Shown here in pieces: positions 58,712 through 64,000 of a DNA stretch of 64,000 nt. The DNA is from Egbenema bharatensis (GTDB taxonomy: Bacteria; Cyanobacteriota; Cyanobacteriia; Elainellales; Elainellaceae): the NCBI RefSeq assembly GCF_048077055.1, contig NZ_CP182236.1, positions 2,852,001-2,916,000 on the forward strand. The letters are read 5' to 3'. The notes under the pieces are model-generated. The model was not told the DNA's origin, searched no databases, and saw nothing but the letters and a program-made list of their open reading frames with translations. How positions within the stretch are numbered: the stretch's first letter is position 1; each line of letters opens with the position of its first letter. A program made the translations under genes and the position numbers.

Positions 58712-59732
58712 ATGAATGTGTCTGTCCTGATCCTGCCGCTGGCTGCTCTGCTTGATTACCTGATTGGCGATCCCTGGAATTGGCTGCATCCGGTTCAGGT
58801 CATGGGCTGGGGGATTCAGCACTACACAAATTTTGTCTTGAAACGCTGGGATGCGCCCGTAGTACAGCGAGTTGCGGGAATGCTATTGGCGATCGGACTG
58901 ATCAGCCTGAGTGGATTATTGGGTTGGTTGATGGTTCAGGTTTCGGACTGGATTCATCCCTGGTTAGGGCTGGGGGTTGCCAGTGTGATTCTTGCCAGTT
59001 GTTTTGCCGCGGAGTTTGCGTCAAGCCGCCGAGGAAGTCCTCACCCCCCTTGAACAAGGAGATCTGGGATCAGCCCGATCGACCCTCAGCCGCTACGTGG
59101 GACGGGACACGGACGAATTAACAGAGGCAGAAATCCTGAGAGCCGTCCTGGAAACCGTGACGGAGAATGCCACCGATGGAGTGATTGCACCGTTGGTCTG
59201 GGCAATCGTTGGAGCCTTCACTCCCCTGGGGAGCGTCCCCTTTGCCCTGGCTTATAAAGCGGCCAGCACCCTGGATTCAATGGTGGGTTATCGGGATGCA
59301 CCCTATACCGACATCGGCTGGTGCAGTGCCAAACTGGAGGACTGGCTCACCTGGATTCCCTGCCGTCTGACCGTATTGCTCCTGGCGATTTTGTCCGGCA
59401 AACCATTGCACGTCTGGAAACTCTGTCAGCGAGATGCGCCTCAAGATCCCAGCCCGAATGCAGGATGGAGTGAATGCGCTTATGCCGCCGCGTTGGGGGT
59501 ACAGGTTGGCGGGACGAATCGTTATCGAGGGGTGGTCAAACACAAGCCGTTGCTGGGAGATGCGCTCCGGCCGATCGCACCAGACGTAATTCAGCAAGCG
59601 ATGGGTCTGACTCGGCTCAGTGTGTTGATTGGATTGGCGATCGGAGTAGGACTCCTTTTCTCTAACGGTGCTTTGCCTGTAGAAAGGCACAACTTAGCCA
59701 CGTCGCAACTTCTGGGAGTAAAACGAAGCTGA
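58712..59732 (+). CDS. cobD: Adenosylcobinamide-phosphate synthase CobD, with one frameshift
   Basis: Two frames join to about 340 residues of a membrane enzyme that adds aminopropanol (phosphate) to cobyric acid in B12 synthesis. Frame one has LIGDPWNWLHPVQVMGWGI; frame two has LGSARSTLSRYVGRDTDELTEAEILRAVLETVTENATDGVIAPLVWAIVGA and DAPYTDIGWCSAKLEDW. The join is at about 59006-59012 (TTGCCGCGGAGT): two missing bases (CG) would restore FAARSLRQAAEEVL; one extra base is the alternative. Its 3' end overlaps the convergent radical SAM gene by about 39 bp. Confidence 0.9.
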
Positions 59733-61362
59733 CTCTTCCCCTCTGGCACATTCCTGAGTAAACCGAATCAAATGATGAGCAACTAATCCCACATGAATCA
59801 CCCGCTCGATTTTGCCTGTCTTCAAGGCCGGAGGGCCATCTTCCAGAACGTTTTGCGATATTGGCTGAACACTCCCACCCGTAAAAGAATCTTCCCCAGC
59901 ATCGTCAGCCCCTTCTGGATGTTCTTTTTGGACACTCGCGCTGGACTGTTGGGCGCTTTAATCCGGTTGGGGTAAGTGTGCTCACACTGATGGAGAAATC
60001 GCTCATAAAGGAATTCCGGCTCATAGGCCGTCGTGATGCACTTGCGCCACATTTCCACGACTTGTTCGTAAGGCATGAGAAATTCCACATTGGATTCCCG
60101 ATCGGCTTCAAACACCAGTCGTCCTTCTGCTTCTAACCGTTCCCACAGAGTGGTTTTGGGTAAGGCATAAAGCAAATTAATCGTCAGCATCGGAATCTGA
60201 GAGAGGCGGATGAATTCCAGAATGCGATCGGCGGTATCGGGGGTATCGGTGTCCAGTCCGATAATGATGCCGGAAACCACCTCCATACCGTAACGGTTGA
60301 GCGTCTGCACTGCCTCCAGGATCGGCATACTCAGGTTGTGCCCCTTGGAGATTGCCTTCAAAGCATCGGGCTCCGGGGTTTCAATGCCGCAGAATACGGT
60401 ACAAAAATAGGCTTCCCGCATCATTTCCAGCAGCTTCGGACTTTGGCCAAATTCAGCGTTGCTTCGCAGGCAAACTGGACTGGATAGCCATTGCGCTTTT
60501 GCCAGTCGATTAAATGGGGCAGCAGTTCCATCGCGGCTCGGCGATTACCAACAAAGTTATCATCTACAAAATAAACTGCACCGGGATTGCCCACCTCCAG
60601 CATCGCATCCAGTTCTTGCAGCACTTGCTCTGGCGTTTTCATCCGGGGATTGCGCCCATAGAGAGCTGGAATATCGCAAAACTCACAGCTATAGGGACAG
60701 CCACTAGAGAATTGAATGTTGGCAAGGAAATAGCGATCGAGTTCCAGTTTGTGATAGGCGGGCGTGGGAAACTCGTTCAGGGGTAAACGTTCCCTGGTTT
60801 CAAATCGCAGTTGTTGGGCTGGACGTTGATCGTGGTGGTCTAAATACTCAATCAGGCGATCGGTGGCATCCCCCAATTCCCCCAGGTGCAGAATATCGAA
60901 ATCGGGATAGTACTCAGGACAGCCCGATACAGAGGGACCACCCACGACGGTAATTTTGCCTGCTTGATGGGCTAATTCGTTAATCCGGTTAATCTGCGGT
61001 CGCTGAATGTGCATCCCACTGGCAATCACCACATCCGCCCAGCGATAATCCGCCGGAGTCGCCGCCTGCACATTTTCATCAATAAACCGGACTTCCCAGG
61101 TGGGGGGCAGGTAAGCTGCCACAATCAGCAACCCTTGAGGCGGCATGAAGGCATTGACCTGGCGCATCAGGGGATAGGCGTGGTGCAACGTGCCAAAGGA
61201 GCGACTGTAAGGGGGAAAGACGCAGAGGATCTTGCGGTGATTGTGCGGCACATAATCGGTTCCGTGGGGAGCGCGATCGAGTTGGGAAGTTGGATTGCTA
61301 ACTGGAGTGGAACGTTGGGGAGCGGATAGTACGTCTACCATGGATGATGCCTCACACAACAA
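59694..61362 (-). CDS. B12-binding radical SAM protein, HpnP-like (hopanoid C2-methylase type), with two frameshifts
   Basis: Three frames join to about 556 residues. The N-terminal cobalamin-type domain has ILCVFPPYSRSFGTLHHAYPL, MPPQGLLIVAAYLP and GELGDATDRL. The radical SAM cluster is Cys-x3-Cys-x2-Cys in SSGCPYSCEFCDIPALYGRNPRMKTPEQ. The C-terminal domain has EAYFCTVFCGIETPEPDAL and GIIIGLDTDTP. The breaks are at the TTT at 60442-60444 (one missing base restores LAKSPKLLEMM) and at about 59829 (one missing base restores ALRALKTGK and a tail to 59694). Motifs match HpnP, which methylates hopanoids at C2; other B12-radical SAM enzymes are possible. No hopanoid genes adjoin it. Confidence 0.8.
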
Positions 61363-61448
61363 ATGCCCTCATACCTGCTCATAATAAAGGATGCGGAACG
61401 GTGAGTTCACCCCCGATCGCTGCAATCATTGGAACGAGTTGACGGTCT

Positions 61449-63074
61449 ATGCAATTGATTTCTTTTTTGGCGCGTTCATCCTGGCAAATGGTGGTAATTG
61501 CCATTCTGCTGGGGTTTCTCAGTGGGGGCAGTAGTGCTGGACTGATTGCTTATGTGGGGCAATTAATGGAACAGGCAACGGCTCGACACGGGTTCGGAGC
61601 CATCATGATTTTTTTAGGATTGGCTGCGATCGCCCTGATCACCAACATCCTGTCTCAAATGTTGCTGATTCGCTTAGCCCAGCAGGCCATTTTTCGGCTG
61701 CGGATGACCTTGAGTCAGCAAATTCTGGCTGCGGAACTGCGCCATCTGGAACGGGTGGGGAATGCTCGTTTATTGGCAACCTTAACGGAAGACATTCAGG
61801 CGATCGCCGAAGCAGTGCGGCTCCTACCCTTTATCTGTATTGACCTGGCGACGGTGGTGGGGTGTTTAGCCTACATCATCTGGCTGTCCTGGGACATGGC
61901 TTTGTTTGTTTGTGGACTGGCAGCCCTATCGGTAACGGTTTATCGCGGGATTTTGCACCACGCCAAACATCAACTTGCCCTGGCACGAGAGGAGCAGGAT
62001 AACCTGTTTCGCCACTTTCAAGCCACTACGGACGGGGTGAAAGAACTGAAGCTGCATTACCGCCGCCGCCAGGCGTTTCTGCGAGAAGAACTGCAAACCT
62101 CCGCTGCCACCTATCGTTACCACAGCATTAAAGGACTCGATCTATTCGCTATCATCGTTAACTTCGGCAATTTTATTCTGTTTTTCGCCTTAGGGCTGGT
62201 TTTGTTTGTCCTACCGCGACTGTTTGCCATCTCCTTTCAAATTATTTCTACCTATCTGCTGCTTTTCACCTACATGATTTTGCCGATGCAGCAGTTGGTC
62301 GGACGCTTGCCCATTCTGATTCGGGCTGGCGTTTCTCTGCAAAAGGTTGAATCCCTGAACCTTTCCCTGATCGATCGCACTGAAACCGATACCATCCCAC
62401 CTGCCATCACCCCCCAGTGGACAACCCTACAGCTCCAGGGAGTCACCCATACCTATCAGACCGATCTGGAGGACTCTCACTTTGAGCTAGGGCCGATCGA
62501 CCTGACTGTTCACCCCGGCGAACTGATCTTCATCGTTGGCGGCAACGGCAGTGGTAAATCGACCCTGGCAAAGTTAATTACAGGCCTATACGCGCCAGAA
62601 TCCGGCGAGATTCGCTTCAATGATCAACCCATTCACACCGACAATCGGGAATGGTATCGACAGCACTTTTCCGTCATCTTTTCGGATTTCTTTTTGTTCG
62701 ATCGCCTCTTGGGTCTGGATGATCTGGATCTGGATCACACCGCCCAAACTTACCTGAAGCAATTACAGCTCGATCACAAAGTCAAAATCGCCCAGGGCAA
62801 GCTTTCCACGACTTCCCTCTCCCAGGGACAGCGTAAACGTCTTGCCCTCCTGACGGCCTACCTGGAAGATCGACCCATCTACCTGTTTGATGAATGGGCT
62901 GCTGATCAAGATCCTATTTTCAAAGATCTGTTTTATACTCAGCTTCTTCCCGATTTACGCAATCAGGGTAAAACCATCTTTGTGATTAGCCATGATGATC
63001 ACTATTTCCATATGGGCGATCGGATGATCAAGCTCAACTATGGCAAAATTGAATTCGATCGGGAACGTATGTAG
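61449..63074 (+). CDS. Cyclic peptide export-type ABC transporter
   Basis: A 541-residue fused half transporter. Residues 1-310 hold six membrane segments (from VVIAILLGFLSGGSSAGLIAYVGQL). The ATPase has Walker A GGNGSGKSTLAK, signature SLSQGQRKRLALL and Walker B IYLFDEWAADQDP, with His in ISHDDHYF. DEWAADQDP is characteristic of the PvdE/SyrD cyclic-peptide-exporter group. It is divergent from the radical SAM gene. No peptide synthetase or precursor peptide is seen nearby. Confidence 0.87.
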   Translation: MQLISFLARSSWQMVVIAILLGFLSGGSSAGLIAYVGQLMEQATARHGFGAIMIFLGLAAIALITNILSQMLLIRLAQQAIFRLRMTLSQQILAAELRHLERVGNARLLATLTEDIQAIAEAVRLLPFICIDLATVVGCLAYIIWLSWDMALFVCGLAALSVTVYRGILHHAKHQLALAREEQDNLFRHFQATTDGVKELKLHYRRRQAFLREELQTSAATYRYHSIKGLDLFAIIVNFGNFILFFALGLVLFVLPRLFAISFQIISTYLLLFTYMILPMQQLVGRLPILIRAGVSLQKVESLNLSLIDRTETDTIPPAITPQWTTLQLQGVTHTYQTDLEDSHFELGPIDLTVHPGELIFIVGGNGSGKSTLAKLITGLYAPESGEIRFNDQPIHTDNREWYRQHFSVIFSDFFLFDRLLGLDDLDLDHTAQTYLKQLQLDHKVKIAQGKLSTTSLSQGQRKRLALLTAYLEDRPIYLFDEWAADQDPIFKDLFYTQLLPDLRNQGKTIFVISHDDHYFHMGDRMIKLNYGKIEFDRERM

Positions 63075-63080
63075 TCCTTA

Positions 63081-63878
63081 CTACAGTAAGTCTGCAATTT
63101 GTTGGCGTAATTCGCTCGGCATCAAAACGCGATTGATGACGTGAACCACTCCGTTCGCAGCCTGAACATCCGCTTGAATGACGCTACCATCATTCACGAT
63201 GATCCGATCTTCCGCCACCTGTACCGCAATGCCACCACCTAGCGTCTCAACCCGCCCCGTACTGATGTCATCAGACATGACTTCAGCCGGAATCACATGG
63301 TAGGCCAACACCTGCCGCAACAAGCCCTGATTTTCCGGTTGTAAGAGTTGTTCCAATGCTCCTTCGGGTAGTTCGGCAAAGGCCTCATCGGTCGGTGCCA
63401 GAATCGTATAGGATTCACCCGTCCCCTGCAAGGCATCACCAATTTCAGCCGCTTCAACTGCCTGGGCCAGCGTCGTAAAGGATCCTGCTGCCGATGCTTG
63501 CTGTAGTAGCTCAGTCAAAGACTGGTTTTCGCTGTCTTCCAGTAAGTCATCCGTTGGAGTCGTTGCGTCGGGCTGTTCCACTCCATTCACAGGGGGTTGA
63601 GGCATGGGGGTTGTATCCGGTTGTTCGTCTTCGGGCGTGGGCGTTGCGTCGGGCTGTTCCACTCCATCCACTGGGGGTTGAGGCGTGGGGGTTGTATCTG
63701 GCTGCTCGACTTCAGGGGTAGGCTGAACGGGCGTAGGGGTTGTATCCGGTTGCTCAACCCCAGGAGTTTGCTCCGGTGTCGGAGTCGTCTGGGCCCGAAC
63801 GATGCCACCAGCATAGGCAATCAGTCCCACCAGACCAGTAGCGACGGAAAAGGAGCGAATAAGACGTGAATAGTTCAT
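63081..63878 (-). CDS. Secreted fasciclin (FAS1) domain protein with Pro/Thr repeats
   Basis: A 265-residue protein. Residues 1-29 are a signal peptide (FSVATGLVGLIAYAGGIVRAQ). Residues about 33-110 are repeats of VEQPDTTPTP / VNGVEQPDAT, a flexible linker. Residues about 125-265 are a FAS1 domain with SLTELLQQASAAGSFTTLAQAVEAAEI, TILAPTDEAFAELPEGALEQLL and HVINRVLMP. FAS1 domains mediate adhesion or matrix interactions. It converges on the ABC exporter, with 6 bp between the stops. The repeat part probably varies in length among strains. Confidence 0.88.
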   Translation of the reverse strand: MNYSRLIRSFSVATGLVGLIAYAGGIVRAQTTPTPEQTPGVEQPDTTPTPVQPTPEVEQPDTTPTPQPPVDGVEQPDATPTPEDEQPDTTPMPQPPVNGVEQPDATTPTDDLLEDSENQSLTELLQQASAAGSFTTLAQAVEAAEIGDALQGTGESYTILAPTDEAFAELPEGALEQLLQPENQGLLRQVLAYHVIPAEVMSDDISTGRVETLGGGIAVQVAEDRIIVNDGSVIQADVQAANGVVHVINRVLMPSELRQQIADLL

Positions 63879-64000
63879 TTTTGACAGTTCTCCTGTAATT
63901 TTGTATAGAAAAGCTCAACTCTCTAAACAAGTTAAGGAGAATCGGCACTTCTGCCGTCTGCCAACAGAGCTATTTTCAATGATGAAGCCTGCCTTACCCC

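Overview
The window is chromosomal DNA of a cyanobacterium. The evidence is psaK (photosystem I), a CpcT/CpeT bilin lyase, a CrtH-type carotenoid isomerase, cyanophycinase, a cyanobacterial-type acyl-ACP/CoA synthetase, pyruvate dehydrogenase E2 of the short cyanobacterial type, several cyanobacteria-restricted DUF families (DUF3038/DUF4335, DUF1824, YlqD) and very frequent CGATCG / GCGATCGC (HIP1-type) words. The mix of REP-like hairpins, orphan antitoxins and HpnP-like and GltB/GltD genes would fit a Leptolyngbya-like or other filamentous lineage, but I cannot fix the genus.

Layout. 0-10 kb: 3' end of a LacI-type regulator, mtnP, the DUF3038-DUF4335 pair, DUF427, acyl-activating enzyme, ylqD, PDH E2, thiolase, cyanophycinase. 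10-20 kb: CpcT/CpeT, carotenoid isomerase, psaK, a lipoprotein, an unknown conserved protein, a three-gene membrane/TPR group, a secreted RTX-type serine protease. 19-25 kb: a histidine kinase and NarL-type regulator overlapping tail to tail, then two Tat/lipoprotein-type ABC solute-binding proteins flanking a Rieske oxygenase. 25-28.5 kb: accessory patch of small paralogues, RHH/antitoxin genes, an Rpn nuclease, a kinase stub and a RAYT (REP-associated tyrosine transposase) with an amber stop. 28.5-36 kb: glycosyltransferase, then grpE-dnaK-dnaJ-tusA-rsgA. 36-39 kb: small genes and a PIN-type toxin-antitoxin pair. 39-44 kb: potADBC polyamine uptake operon. 44-50 kb: PBP2, a Cys-rich protein, DUF1824, hisF, Na+/H+ antiporter. 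50-57 kb: gltB and gltD separated by a DUF6883-DUF4926 pair. 57-58 kb: second RAYT inside a field of REP hairpins. 58-64 kb: Uma2, cobD, a HpnP-like B12 radical SAM protein, cyclic-peptide-type ABC exporter, fasciclin protein.

Two overall patterns matter. First, eight genes, several of them normally essential, carry net frame changes: eight of the ten indels are consistent with one missing base, mostly in or beside short homopolymer runs, and two with two missing bases (or one extra). This looks more like sequencing or assembly error than real gene loss. Second, one family of GTAGGGGCG...CGCCCCTAC hairpins recurs across the window, including inside both RAYT genes at the same protein linker, and a HIP1-rich background of other short palindromic repeats has touched gene ends (cyanophycinase C-terminus, GltB linker, thiolase N-terminus). 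No tRNA, rRNA, CRISPR array or complete IS element other than the RAYTs was seen.
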